Assembly: GCA_035293985.1 (NCBI GenBank)
Contig: DATGLS010000027.1
Span: forward strand, 1 to 64,000
Length of the DNA stretch: 64,000 bases
Direction: 5' to 3'
DNA from: JAVDCA01 sp035293985
Lineage (GTDB): Bacteria; Pseudomonadota; Alphaproteobacteria; Rhizobiales; Xanthobacteraceae
The notes beneath the pieces are model-generated. The model ran no database searches. It was not told where the DNA came from and saw only the letters and a program-made list of their open reading frames with translations. A program made the translations under genes and the position numbers. Below, in pieces: positions 9,011 to 17,033 of this stretch (the first letter of the stretch is position 1; each line of letters begins with the position of its first letter).

Positions 9011-9106
9011 CAATCTCAATGGGGTGCCCGGCGCGTGCCGGGCTGAGAGGCTTTCCGCCAACCCATCGAACCTGATCCGGATCATGCCGGCGGAGGGAGC
9101 TTGAGA
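9011..9106 (+). promoter_or_regulatory. TPP riboswitch (THI element)
   Basis: The conserved THI-box segments are all present: GGGGTGCCC, the GGGCTGAGA block, ACCCATCGAACCTGATC and GGATCATGCCGGCGGAGGGA. The closing P1 helix can pair TCTCAA (9014-9019) with TTGAGA (9101-9106), so the 3-prime strand contains the Shine-Dalgarno neighbourhood and reaches the A of the thiM start codon. When thiamine pyrophosphate binds, this helix would hide the start site, giving translational control of thiM and, through coupling, thiE. Confidence 0.96.
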
Positions 9107-9921
9107 TGCATGCGCCGCGTGAGCTTCCCGACATCGCCGCCGACGTGCTGGCGCGCATACGCGCGCGGCGGCCGCGCGTGCATTGCATCACCAACTCGGT
9201 GGCGCAGAATTTCACCGCCAACATGCTGCTCGCCGCCGGCGCGGTGCCGTCGATGACGATCGCGGCCGAGGAGATCGCCGATTTCGTCGCCGGCGCCGAC
9301 GCGCTGCTGGTCAATCTCGGCACGCTCGACCCGGAGCGCCGCGCCGCGATCGATCTTGCGGTCAAGGCGGCAGGGGAGCGGGTGCCGGATCGGGTGCCGG
9401 ATCGGGTGCCAGATCGGGTTCCTTGGGTGCTCGACCCGGTGCTCGTCGATCGCTCGGCGCCGCGCGCCGCGTATGCAAAGACGCTGGTGGCGCGCCATCC
9501 GCATGCGATCCGGTTGAACGGCGCCGAGTTTCGCGCGCTCGCGGGCGCGGAGCCGAGCCCGCAGGCGCTCGCGCAGTACATCTCGTTGCACGGCAGCGTG
9601 ATCGGGCTCACGGGCGACCGCGACGTCGTCGCCGACGCCAGCCGCTCGGTCGCAATTTGCAACGGCGATCCGCTGATGGCGAACGTGACCGCCATGGGCT
9701 GTGCGGCGTCCGCCGTCGTCGCGGCGTGCATCGCGGTCGAGGCCGATGCGTGGCGTGCGACAGTCGCCGGGCTGATCCTGATCGGCGTCGCGGGCGAGAT
9801 CGCAGCGTCGCGTGCGCACGGGCCGGGTACATTTGCGGTCGCCATCCTCGACGCGCTGCATGGGCTCGATGCTGCGACGATCGCGCAACGGGCGAGGCTG
9901 GGGGCGAGGCTGGAGACATGA
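9106..9921 (+). CDS. thiM: Hydroxyethylthiazole kinase
   Basis: This 271-residue enzyme phosphorylates 4-methyl-5-(2-hydroxyethyl)thiazole with ATP in thiamine salvage. Family motifs are visible: VHCITNSVAQNFTAN near residue 24, ADALLVNLGTLD, WVLDPVLVDRS, IRLNGAEF, and GLTGDRDVV followed by MGCAASAVVAA. The GC residue pair in MGCAAS is the ThiM catalytic-site loop. GGAGGGA precedes the ATG inside the riboswitch, so expression should fall when TPP is abundant. An unusual VPDR tetrapeptide is repeated after residue 90 by a 12-bp tandem DNA repeat, lengthening a surface loop. The stop overlaps the thiE start as ATGA. Confidence 0.96.
   Translation: MHAPRELPDIAADVLARIRARRPRVHCITNSVAQNFTANMLLAAGAVPSMTIAAEEIADFVAGADALLVNLGTLDPERRAAIDLAVKAAGERVPDRVPDRVPDRVPWVLDPVLVDRSAPRAAYAKTLVARHPHAIRLNGAEFRALAGAEPSPQALAQYISLHGSVIGLTGDRDVVADASRSVAICNGDPLMANVTAMGCAASAVVAACIAVEADAWRATVAGLILIGVAGEIAASRAHGPGTFAVAILDALHGLDAATIAQRARLGARLET
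9379..9420 (+). repeat. 12-bp in-frame tandem repeat inside thiM
   Basis: CGGGTGCCGGAT occurs twice exactly, once with one change and once as a partial copy, encoding repeated RVPD units. Length changes would keep the reading frame. Confidence 0.9.
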
Positions 9922-10646
9922 CTTTCGTCGATCCGGAAGCAAAGCTCACAGTCGACTTGCGCCTCTACGCGATCGTCGATCCCGAGACTGCGGGCGGCCA
10001 CGCATTGCCCGACCTCGCCCGGATGGTGGCGGCGGGCGGCGCGACACTGGTCCAGCTGCGCGACAAGATCCACGACACCGCCGCCATGGTCGCGCTCGCG
10101 CGCGCCATCAAGGCGGCGCTGCCGGCCGACGTGCCGCTCCTGGTCAACGACCGCGTCGACGTGGCGCAGGCGGCGGGCGCCGACGGGGTGCATCTCGGCC
10201 AGGAGGATATGAGCGTCGTCAAGGCGCGCGAGTTGTTGGGTCCTGGGCCGTTCATCGGGCTGTCGATCAAGACGGTCGAGCAAGCGCGCGCGGCGCCACT
10301 CGGCGCGATCGACTATGTCGGCATCGGCGGCGTGTTCGCGACCACGTCGAAGGACCAGAAGAGCGCGCCGATCGGCCCGGCCGGGCTCGCGCGCATCGTG
10401 AAAGTGTTTCGCGAGCGCATCGGCAATTTCCCCACCTGCGGCATCGCGGGCATCACGGCGAGCAATGCCGAGCAGGTGATCGCCGCCGGCGCCGACGGCG
10501 TCTCGGTGATCTCGGCGCTGTCGCGCGCCGCGGATCCGACCGCGGCCGCGCGCGAGCTGCGCGCGATCGTCGATGCGGCGCGCGCGAAGTACGCGCCGAC
10601 GCCGCCCGCGGTGGGGGCGGGCGGGCACAATGCGGGGAATGCATGA
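9918..10646 (+). CDS. thiE: Thiamine phosphate synthase
   Basis: A 242-residue TIM-barrel enzyme that joins hydroxymethylpyrimidine diphosphate and thiazole phosphate to form thiamine phosphate. Motifs in order are LYAIVDPE, GGATLVQLRDK (substrate and Mg binding), VPLLVNDRVDVAQAAGADGVHLGQEDM, YVGIGGVFATTSK and CGIAGITASNAEQVIAAGADGVSVISAL. GGAG lies just before the ATG, which overlaps the thiM stop, so translation is coupled. The last 20 residues are a Pro/Gly-rich extension not seen in the core fold. Confidence 0.96.
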   Translation: MTFVDPEAKLTVDLRLYAIVDPETAGGHALPDLARMVAAGGATLVQLRDKIHDTAAMVALARAIKAALPADVPLLVNDRVDVAQAAGADGVHLGQEDMSVVKARELLGPGPFIGLSIKTVEQARAAPLGAIDYVGIGGVFATTSKDQKSAPIGPAGLARIVKVFRERIGNFPTCGIAGITASNAEQVIAAGADGVSVISALSRAADPTAAARELRAIVDAARAKYAPTPPAVGAGGHNAGNA

Positions 10647-10665
10647 GCGTGCCGCGCGCCCGCCT

Positions 10666-10830
10666 TTCTTCTCCCTCTCGCCGTTCAGGGGGAGTGGGTC
10701 GGGGCGAGGGGGTCTCTCCCCGCATTCGGCGTCGCGGGTTTGCGCAAAATTGCTTGCTCGGAGCAAGCGGCGCCCCCCACCCCCGACCCCTCGCCGCCAC
10801 GCGCTTCGCGCGCGGGGGGAGGAGAGCACT
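10666..10830. repeat. GC-rich palindromic repeat between thiE and thiD
   Basis: TTCTCCCTCTCGCC / GGGTCGGGGCGAGGG and CCCCCGACCCCTCGCC / GCGCGGGGGGAGGAG form long imperfect complementary arms of the TCTCCCTC...GGGTGAGGG class scattered through proteobacterial genomes. It separates thiD by about 200 bases from thiE and could reduce thiD expression. Confidence 0.65.
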
Positions 10831-10848
10831 CGCACCGTGCTTCGCGCT

Positions 10849-11649
10849 ATGACGGCGATCGCGCTCACCATCGCGGGCTCGGACTCGGGCGGCGGGGCCG
10901 GCATTCAGGCCGATCTCAAAACCTTCGCGGCGCTGGGTGTCTACGGCGCCTGCGCGATCACGGCGCTCACGGCGCAGAATACGCGCGGCGTCGCGGCGAT
11001 CCACGATGTTCCGGCGGCGTTCGTCGCGGCGCAGATCGATGCGGTGTTCGGCGATCTTGCGGTCGGCGCCGTGAAGATCGGCATGCTCGGGCGGGCCGAG
11101 GTGGTGGCGGCGGTCGCGGCCGCGCTGGCGCGCTGGCAGCCGCGTAACGTCGTGCTCGATCCGGTGCTGGTCGCGAGCTCGGGCGAGCGGCTGCTCGCGC
11201 CCGATGCCATCGCGGTGCTCAAGCGCGATCTCATCCCGCTTGCGCGGCTCGTGACGCCGAACATTCCCGAGGCAGCGGCGTTGCTCGGCGCCGCGCCCGC
11301 GACCGACGAGGCACAGATGCGCCGACAGGCCGAGCGGCTGCTCGCGCTCGGCGCCAAGGCGGTGCTGCTCAAGGGCGGGCACGGGGGCGGCACCGAGAGC
11401 GTCGACCTGCTGGTCGACGACAGATCCGTCACGCGGCTCACGGCACCGCGCATCGCGGCCCGCAACACGCATGGCACCGGCTGCACGCTGTCCGCGGCGA
11501 TCGCGGCCGGGCTAGCCAAAGACCTCGAGTTTGCGATCGCGGTGCGTGACGCCAAGGACTTCGTCACCGCCGCGATTGCGGCCGCTGATCGGCTGACGGT
11601 CGGCCGGGGGCACGGGCCGTTGCACCATTTCCACGCGACATGGCGCTAG
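10849..11649 (+). CDS. thiD: Bifunctional hydroxymethylpyrimidine kinase / phosphomethylpyrimidine kinase
   Basis: A 266-residue ribokinase-fold enzyme that phosphorylates HMP twice for thiamine synthesis. Diagnostic motifs are IAGSDSGGGAGIQADLKTF at the N-terminus, VVLDPVLVASSGERLL, LVTPNIPEAAALLG, AVLLKGGHGGG, and NTHGTGCTLSAAIAAGLA with the catalytic Asp/Gly anion hole region at GTGC. The ATG is used; an in-frame GTG 12 bases upstream is nearer a GGAGGAG sequence and could be the true start. It completes the thiM-thiE-thiD salvage set. Confidence 0.95.
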   Translation: MTAIALTIAGSDSGGGAGIQADLKTFAALGVYGACAITALTAQNTRGVAAIHDVPAAFVAAQIDAVFGDLAVGAVKIGMLGRAEVVAAVAAALARWQPRNVVLDPVLVASSGERLLAPDAIAVLKRDLIPLARLVTPNIPEAAALLGAAPATDEAQMRRQAERLLALGAKAVLLKGGHGGGTESVDLLVDDRSVTRLTAPRIAARNTHGTGCTLSAAIAAGLAKDLEFAIAVRDAKDFVTAAIAAADRLTVGRGHGPLHHFHATWR

Positions 11650-11678
11650 ATTCTTGGCGCTAGCTTCCGGGAGGCGAC

Positions 11679-12755
11679 ATGGCGAAACCTGACCGGCGAA
11701 GATTTCTGAGCGGCACGGCGCTCGTCGCCGCGGGCGTTGCGGCGCCGGCGGTGGCGCGCGCCGACACGCTGCGCTGGCGCATGGTGACGTCGTGGCCGAA
11801 ACGGCTGCCCGGCCCGGGCATGTCGGCGGAGCGCATCGCCCAGCGCATCGGCGCGCTGTCGGGCGGGCGGATCGCCATCACGGTGCAGGCGGCGGGCGAG
11901 CTCGTGCCCGCCTTCGAGGTGCTCGACGCGGTCGGCGGCAGCGTCGCCGAAATGGGCCACACGGCCGCGTTCTACTGGCAGGGCAAGCAGCCGGCCGCCG
12001 CCTATTACACGACGGTGCCGTTCGGACTCACCCCGCTCGAGCACGTCGCCTGGGTCGACGCCGGCGGGGGGCAGGCGCTGTGGGACGAGCTTTATGCGCC
12101 GTTCGGCGTCAAGCCGTTCATGGGCGGGAACACCGGCGTGTGCATGGGCGGCTGGTTCCGGCGCGAGCTCAAAAGCCTCGACGACCTCAAGGGCCTGAAG
12201 ATCCGCTCGCTCGGCCTCGGCGGCGAGATTTATCGCCGGCTCGGCGCGACGCCGCAGACGACGCCGCCGGGAGAGATCCTCACCAGCCTGCAATCGGGCG
12301 TGCTCGACGCGGCCGAGTTCGTCGGCCCCGGGACCGACATCGCGCTCGGCCTCTATCGGGTCGCGCCGTTCTATTACGGCCCCGGCTTCAACAAACCGAA
12401 CGGCACCGGCGAATGCCTGGTGAACCTGAAGACGTGGAACGGGCTCGACGCCGCGACAAAGGCGATCATCACGCATGCCTGCGCGGCCGAGGCGTCCTAT
12501 GCGCTCTCCGAGATGGAGCGCCTCAATGCCGAGGCGCTCGCCGCGCTCACCGGACGCGACAACGTGAAGCTGCGGAGCTTCGCGGCGGACATCATCGGCG
12601 CCGCCCGCAAGCAGGCGGCCGACGTGCTCGCCGAGCTCGGCGACAAAAGCGCAATTGCGCGGCGGATCAGCGAATCCTATGCGGCGTTCCGCAAAAGTAC
12701 AGCGGCGTGGTCGAGCGTCTCGCTCAAAGCCGTGCTGGAGGCGCGGGAGGGGTAA
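11679..12755 (+). CDS. TRAP transporter substrate-binding protein (TakP/DctP-like), Tat-exported
   Basis: A 358-residue periplasmic receptor with a twin-arginine signal (DRRRFLSGTALVAAGVAAP). The mature part has TRAP-P features: RWRMVTSWPKRLPG, the helix-start FEVLDAVGGSVAEMGHTAAFYW, KSLDDLKGLKIRSLGLGGEIYRRLGATP with the conserved Arg that binds carboxylates, and LQSGVLDAAEFVGP. It most resembles receptors for alpha-keto acids or other monocarboxylates. No DctQ/DctM membrane genes adjoin it, so it is orphaned in this window. GGGAGGCGAC precedes the start. Confidence 0.9.
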   Translation: MAKPDRRRFLSGTALVAAGVAAPAVARADTLRWRMVTSWPKRLPGPGMSAERIAQRIGALSGGRIAITVQAAGELVPAFEVLDAVGGSVAEMGHTAAFYWQGKQPAAAYYTTVPFGLTPLEHVAWVDAGGGQALWDELYAPFGVKPFMGGNTGVCMGGWFRRELKSLDDLKGLKIRSLGLGGEIYRRLGATPQTTPPGEILTSLQSGVLDAAEFVGPGTDIALGLYRVAPFYYGPGFNKPNGTGECLVNLKTWNGLDAATKAIITHACAAEASYALSEMERLNAEALAALTGRDNVKLRSFAADIIGAARKQAADVLAELGDKSAIARRISESYAAFRKSTAAWSSVSLKAVLEAREG

Positions 12756-12763
12756 CCGTAAAG

Positions 12764-12902
12764 GGGCAAAGGCGGCCGAGGTGCGGCGGCGTTGCGCGAT
12801 TTCCGACCCGCCGTGCCCCCGCAGGTTGCGTCGCCGGTCACGTGGGCACGGCGGGTCGGACGCTTGTGCATCGAAGGAAGATCGGGGCCGCCTTTGCCCA
12901 CC
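12764..12902. repeat. About 140-bp nested palindromic element, copy 1
   Basis: The outer arms GGGCAAAGGCGGCC and GGCCGCCTTTGCCC enclose inner arms CCGACCCGCCGTGCCC and GGGCACGGCGGGTCGG. The same plan recurs at 19,546-19,690. It lies between convergent genes and encodes no protein; it looks like a MITE-like or REP-type mobile repeat. Confidence 0.85.
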
Positions 12903-12912
12903 TGACGGCGTC

Positions 12913-13803
12913 TTAGCGCGCGTTCTTCGGCAGCGGGTAGCTGCCCTGGGTCATCAGCTTCTTCAGCGCCTGCGGAAAGGTGAGGTCGCGCAGCTTGCCT
13001 TTCGGGCACTTGTCGATCTCGGCGCCGGTGGTGCACTCCTGCAGCGGCCAATCCGACCTGCGGTCGTAGGACTTGAGCATGCGGACCCACGCGTCGTCGA
13101 CCTCGCCGACGAGGCTCTTGGCGGCGACCCAGGCGCCGAGGAAGCCGTTGGCGTGCCACAGCTTCGGGTCCTTGCGCGCGTCGGCCTCCATGTCGCGCAC
13201 CTTGGCGCGCAGGAAGTCGCGGTATTTCGGGTCGCCAGAGACGTCGGTGATATCGGTGCCGACGAGCCTGGCGACGCGCGTCGGCGCGAACGAGTCGGCG
13301 TACGACGCAAAGGCATAGAGGAAGTCGTTGTCGTAGCTGATCAGCTCGCTGGTCCCGTCATGGGCGAGATCGGCGAAGGTGTAGCCTTCGTCGCCATCGA
13401 GCTGTTGCCCGTCGACGACGTGCCAGGTGTCGGGCGTCGTCATGGTGGCGATCTTGGTCACGGTGCAGCAATGGGCGCCGAACGTGAAAGCGGTCAGCAC
13501 GACCTGCGGAAACGCAGCGCCGTGGTCGAGCCAGATGACGCGCGCCGCGGCGACCGGCGCGTCGGCTTCGGCGTCCTCGACCTTGATCGAGAAGATCTCG
13601 CGGTCTCCGTAACGTCCCTCGAGGACCGGCACGCGGCTGCCGGCGTCGGCGCCGGGCGCGCTGTCGATCGTCACGGTGAGCTCGCGGTAGCGCAGCGTCA
13701 CCGGCTGCTTGCCCTCGTATTTGACGCTCGGCAGGTCCTCGGCGAACGCTGCCGGCGCGAGCGCCACACCCAACGCAATGCCGATGATCGCAAGCCACTT
13801 CAT
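12913..13803 (-). CDS. Secreted protein of unknown function
   Basis: A 296-residue protein with a clear signal peptide (KWLAIIGIALGVALAPAAFAEDL). I do not recognise a named family. Visible features are a paired-Cys segment TFGAHCCTVTK near residue 115, a calcium-like acidic region (LDGDEGYTFADLAHDGTSEL, reminiscent of VCBS/FG-GAP type readouts), and further Cys residues near the C-terminus (LQECTTGAEIDKCPKGK) that could form a disulfide. GGAGG precedes the ATG. It is convergent with the TRAP receptor across the palindromic element. Probably periplasmic. Confidence 0.8.
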   Translation of the reverse strand: MKWLAIIGIALGVALAPAAFAEDLPSVKYEGKQPVTLRYRELTVTIDSAPGADAGSRVPVLEGRYGDREIFSIKVEDAEADAPVAAARVIWLDHGAAFPQVVLTAFTFGAHCCTVTKIATMTTPDTWHVVDGQQLDGDEGYTFADLAHDGTSELISYDNDFLYAFASYADSFAPTRVARLVGTDITDVSGDPKYRDFLRAKVRDMEADARKDPKLWHANGFLGAWVAAKSLVGEVDDAWVRMLKSYDRRSDWPLQECTTGAEIDKCPKGKLRDLTFPQALKKLMTQGSYPLPKNAR

Positions 13804-13858
13804 ATGAGCCTCCGCGCTTGGCCCTACTCTAACAGACTGCGTCAGGCGACTGCGTGGC

Positions 13859-13893
13859 AAAAAACGGCAATGGCCGGGAAAGACCCGGCCATT
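13859..13893 (-). terminator. Rho-independent terminator of the FAH-fold hydrolase gene
   Basis: Read on the minus strand, AATGGCCGGG, a TCTTT loop and CCCGGCCATT form a stem followed by GCCG and six T residues. It lies about 40 bases after the stop of the upstream minus-strand gene. Confidence 0.85.
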
Positions 13894-13931
13894 TCCGCAA
13901 CATCGGTTGCAAGGAAACGCAGGCGGCGGCG

Positions 13932-14783
13932 CTAGGCCTTGAACCTCACGATCTTCTGCTTCTGCTCGCCCAGTCCTTCGATGCCGAGCTGCACCACGTC
14001 GCCGGCCTCGAGGAATTTCGGCTCCGGCTTCATGCCCAGCGCGACGCCGGGCGGGGTGCCGGTGACGATGATATCGCCGGGCTCCAGCACCATGTACTGC
14101 GAGCAGTACCAGACGATGTGCTCGCAATCGAAGATCATCGTCTTGGTCGAGCCCTTCTGGCGGCTTTCGCCATTGACGGTGAGCCACATGGCGAGGTTCT
14201 GCGGGTCCTTGACCTCGTCCTTGGTGACGAGCCAGGGGCCGATCGGGCCGAACGTCTCGGATCCCTTGCCCTTGGTCCATTGGCCGCCGCGCTCGATCTG
14301 GAAAACGCGCTCGGACACGTCGTTCGCCAGGAAATAACCCGCAACGACATCGAGCCCCTTGCCCTTGGCGAGGTAGCGCCCGCGCTGACCGATCGCGATG
14401 CCGAGCTCGACCTCGTAGTCGAGCTTGGTCGAATCCTTCGGGATCATGGTGTCGTCGTCGGGGCCGCAGATGCAGGACGGCGCCTTGTTGAAGATGATCG
14501 GCTCCTTCGGGATCGGCATGCCGGTCTCGGCGGCATGATCCGAATAGTTGAGACCGATGGCGATGAAATTGCCGACATGGCCGACGCAGGGCCCGATGCG
14601 CGGCTTGCCCTTGACGATCGGCAGCCGGCCCTTGAGCGCCTTCTTGATCTTGGCGAGGCCGCGCGGCGAGAGCGCGTCGCCGGCGAGATCCGGCACGACC
14701 TTGGAGAGATCGCGGATGCGCCCCTCGGCGTCGAGAACTCCGGGTTTTTCGCGGCCGGGCGGGCCGAAGCGCAAGAGCTTCAT
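13932..14783 (-). CDS. Fumarylacetoacetate hydrolase family protein
   Basis: A 283-residue FAH-fold enzyme. The metal-binding core is intact: GLNYSDHAAETG, PIIFNKAPSCICGPDDD, and LDYEVELGIAIG with the two Glu ligands, then the Asp in FLANDVSER. GDIIVTGTPPGVALGMKP is the typical C-terminal loop. Members hydrolyse C-C or C-N bonds of diketo acids or ureidoglycolate; the closest look is to 2,4-diketo-3-deoxy-sugar-acid hydrolases and ureidoglycolate lyases. It follows an SDR on the same strand after about 100 bases, a pairing common in sugar-acid or aromatic catabolism. GAGGAACGCCC supports the start and a good terminator follows. Confidence 0.92.
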   Translation of the reverse strand: MKLLRFGPPGREKPGVLDAEGRIRDLSKVVPDLAGDALSPRGLAKIKKALKGRLPIVKGKPRIGPCVGHVGNFIAIGLNYSDHAAETGMPIPKEPIIFNKAPSCICGPDDDTMIPKDSTKLDYEVELGIAIGQRGRYLAKGKGLDVVAGYFLANDVSERVFQIERGGQWTKGKGSETFGPIGPWLVTKDEVKDPQNLAMWLTVNGESRQKGSTKTMIFDCEHIVWYCSQYMVLEPGDIIVTGTPPGVALGMKPEPKFLEAGDVVQLGIEGLGEQKQKIVRFKA

Positions 14784-14885
14784 GGGCGTTCCTCTTCGTC
14801 TTTTCGGGGGTTCAGGGTCGACAATCGCCGCATCATGCGTCGTGCCACGCCGACGTACAAGCGGCCTGGTGGACCCTTACCCGCG

Positions 14886-15665
14886 TCAGAACGCCCCCGG
14901 AAACAGCCCGCCGTCGATCAGCAGGTTCTGCCCCGTGATGTAGCCGGCATGGGCCGAGCACAGGAACGCGCAGGCATAGCCGAACTCGTCGGCCTGGCCG
15001 AAGCGCTTGGCCGGGATGGTGGCCGCGCGGGCGGCGGTCGCCTGCTCGAGCGGCACGCCCTGCTTCTTGGCGTTGGCCTCGATGTTGGAGCGCAGGCGGT
15101 CGGTGTCGAAGGCGCCGGGCAGCAGGAAGTTGATGGTGACATTGGCGGCGGCGACCGAGCGCGCGACGCCGGCCATGAAGGCGGTCAGGCCCGCGCGCGC
15201 GCCGGACGAGAGATCGAGGCCGACCAGCGGCATCTTCACCGAGCCGGACGTGATGTTGACGATGCGGCCGAATTTTTTGCGCACCATCGGGTCGATCACT
15301 TTCTGGGTGAGCTCGATCGCGACCGCCATGTTGGCGACGACGCCGTCGAGGATCTTCTGCCGGTCGAGCTCGCGGAAATCGCGAAACGGCGGGCCGGCAT
15401 TGTTGTTGACCAGGATGTCCGGCTCCGGACAGGCGGCGAACAGCGCCTTCTGGCCGTCCGGCGTGCCGACGTCTCCTGCGACCGCGGTGATCTTCGCGCC
15501 CGTGGCCTTGCGCAACTCGGCCGCGACGGTTTCAAGCCGCTCGCGGTCGAGGCCGTTGATCACCACCTCGCAGCCGGCTTCGGCGAGCCGCGTCGCACAG
15601 GCTCGCCCGAGCCCGCGGCTCGAGGCGCAGACGATGGCCTTGCGGCCGGCGATGCCGAGATCCAT
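14886..15665 (-). CDS. SDR-family oxidoreductase of the catalytically atypical BKR-like group
   Basis: A 259-residue Rossmann-fold protein with NAD-binding region KAIVCASSRGLGRACA (SSRGLG in place of TGxxxGxG), NNNAGPP, and IVNITSGSVKMPL with the Ser of the SDR tetrad. The expected YxxxK is absent: the corresponding segment reads LSSGARAGLTAF, with Ser and Arg in place of Tyr and Lys. This matches the BKR-like SDR subgroup described as lacking a perfect tetrad. The C-terminal GQNLLIDGGLFPGAF is standard. It sits upstream of the FAH hydrolase and probably shares its transcript. Whether it is an active reductase is open. Confidence 0.9.
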   Translation of the reverse strand: MDLGIAGRKAIVCASSRGLGRACATRLAEAGCEVVINGLDRERLETVAAELRKATGAKITAVAGDVGTPDGQKALFAACPEPDILVNNNAGPPFRDFRELDRQKILDGVVANMAVAIELTQKVIDPMVRKKFGRIVNITSGSVKMPLVGLDLSSGARAGLTAFMAGVARSVAAANVTINFLLPGAFDTDRLRSNIEANAKKQGVPLEQATAARAATIPAKRFGQADEFGYACAFLCSAHAGYITGQNLLIDGGLFPGAF

Positions 15666-16046
15666 GGGCGCTCCTCAGGGGCGCCCGAAGGAAGGGTCTT
15701 TGAATGGGCGCGCGGCGAGTTCCTTGGCGGCGCACGGGCCTCGTGTCAACGGGCGGCCCACGACCACTTATCCACCCCCGTCGCCCTGAGGCGCTCGGCG
15801 CGGAGCGCCAAAGGGCGGCGGGCCGTGACGGTGCCACTTGCGCGTCTGCGGCACCACCTCGGCCGATGCTTCGAGGCTCGCGTCGCTCGCGCCTCGGGAA
15901 TGACGGGTCCAGCTCGTGTTTCGCGGCTAAACGCCTGGCCGTCCTCGACGATGGCGTCCTCGGCGAAGGCGCATGCACAGCTTGTCATCGAACCGCAACA
16001 CGGATCAGCCAGACACGTCGCATGAACGTCAACGAGACCGCCGCAC
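15666..16046. other. 381-base intergenic region between divergent genes
   Basis: No credible gene was found. It contains fragments of dispersed repeats (GGCGCTCGGCGCGGAGCGCC near 15,800 and a CTTCGAGGCTCGCG / CTCGGGAATGACGG segment near 15,870-15,905). No strong promoter was recognised for either flank. Confidence 0.6.
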
Positions 16047-16862
16047 GTGGCTGCTGAAAACGGCACGCACCGGTTCCGCTCGCTCTTCATCTCCGACGTC
16101 CATCTCGGGACGCGCGGTTGCCAGGCCGATCAACTGCTCGACTTCCTGCGCTGGCACGAGGCCGATACGATCTATCTGGTCGGCGACATCATCGACGGCT
16201 GGCAGCTGCGCACCGGTTGGTACTGGCCGCAATCGCACAACGACGTGGTGCAGAAGCTGCTGCGCAAAGCGCGCAAGGGCGCGCGACTGATCTACGTCCC
16301 CGGCAACCACGACGAGTTCCTGCGCGATTATTTCGGAACCCACTTCGGCGGCATCGAGGTGGTGGACTCGGCCATCCACGAGGCGCCGGACGGCGTGCGC
16401 TATCTGGTGGTCCACGGCGATCACTTCGACTTGTTGGTCACGCAGGCGAGGTGGCTCGCGTTGCTGGGCGACAAGGCCTACGAGCTCGCCATCGTGGTCA
16501 ATCGCATCTTCAACGCGATCCGCCGCCGCCTCGGCTTCGGCTACTGGTCGCTGTCGCGTTGGGCGAAGCTGAAAGTGAAGAACGCGGTGAGCTACATCGG
16601 CGAGTTCGAGAGGACGCTGGTCGCCGAGGCGAAGCGCCACGAGGCCGGCGGCGTGATCTGCGGCCACATCCACCTCGCCGCGATCCACCGCGACTTCGGC
16701 ATCCGCTACGTCAACTGCGGCGACTGGGTCGAGAGCTGCACCGCGATCGCCGAGCACCAGGACGGCCGGATGGAGATCCTCACCTGGACGCAGATCTCGC
16801 AAGAGCGCGGCGGCGACGAGGGGACCGACGAGGAAGCGCGCCTGGAGAGTCGGGCGGCGTAA
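16047..16862 (+). CDS. UDP-2,3-diacylglucosamine diphosphatase-type metallophosphoesterase
   Basis: A 271-residue calcineurin-like phosphoesterase of the LpxH-like family. Metal-site motifs in order: FISDVHLGTRG, LVGDIIDGW, VPGNHDEF, VVHGDHFDLL, and GGVICGHIHLAAI. A hydrophobic/aromatic insertion (YELAIVVNRIFNAIRRRLGFGYWSLS) is the membrane-associating region that grips lipid substrates. In lipid A synthesis such enzymes convert UDP-2,3-diacylglucosamine to lipid X. Many alphaproteobacteria use LpxI for that step, so a related phospholipid role is possible. The start is a GTG, the first usable codon of this frame; the C-terminal 20 residues are acidic and variable. Confidence 0.85.
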   Translation: MAAENGTHRFRSLFISDVHLGTRGCQADQLLDFLRWHEADTIYLVGDIIDGWQLRTGWYWPQSHNDVVQKLLRKARKGARLIYVPGNHDEFLRDYFGTHFGGIEVVDSAIHEAPDGVRYLVVHGDHFDLLVTQARWLALLGDKAYELAIVVNRIFNAIRRRLGFGYWSLSRWAKLKVKNAVSYIGEFERTLVAEAKRHEAGGVICGHIHLAAIHRDFGIRYVNCGDWVESCTAIAEHQDGRMEILTWTQISQERGGDEGTDEEARLESRAA

Positions 16863-16874
16863 AATTGATTTGCG

Positions 16875-16974
16875 TCATGGCCGGGCTTGTCCCGGCCATC
16901 CACGTCTCCGTTCGGCTTGCTGCAAAGAAAGACGTGGATGCCCGGCACAAGGCAGCACAAGGCCGGGCATGACG
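16875..16974. repeat. Twin-hairpin intergenic element (GTCATG...CATGAC)
   Basis: GTCATGGCCGGGCTTGTCC and CCGGCCATCCACGTC on the left mirror GACGTGGATGCCCGG and GGCCGGGCATGAC on the right. It belongs to the same family as the element at 6,186-6,266. Confidence 0.75.
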
Positions 16975-17033
16975 GGTGGTATTCTTGGCAAGCGGACTTG
17001 CCCACCCGCAGTCCCCGGCGCTACCCTTCCGCC

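Noticed and set aside
13359..13798. Antisense and alternative minus-strand frames within the secreted-protein gene
   Set aside because: They have Arg/Ala-rich, low-order peptides typical of shadow frames in GC-rich DNA.
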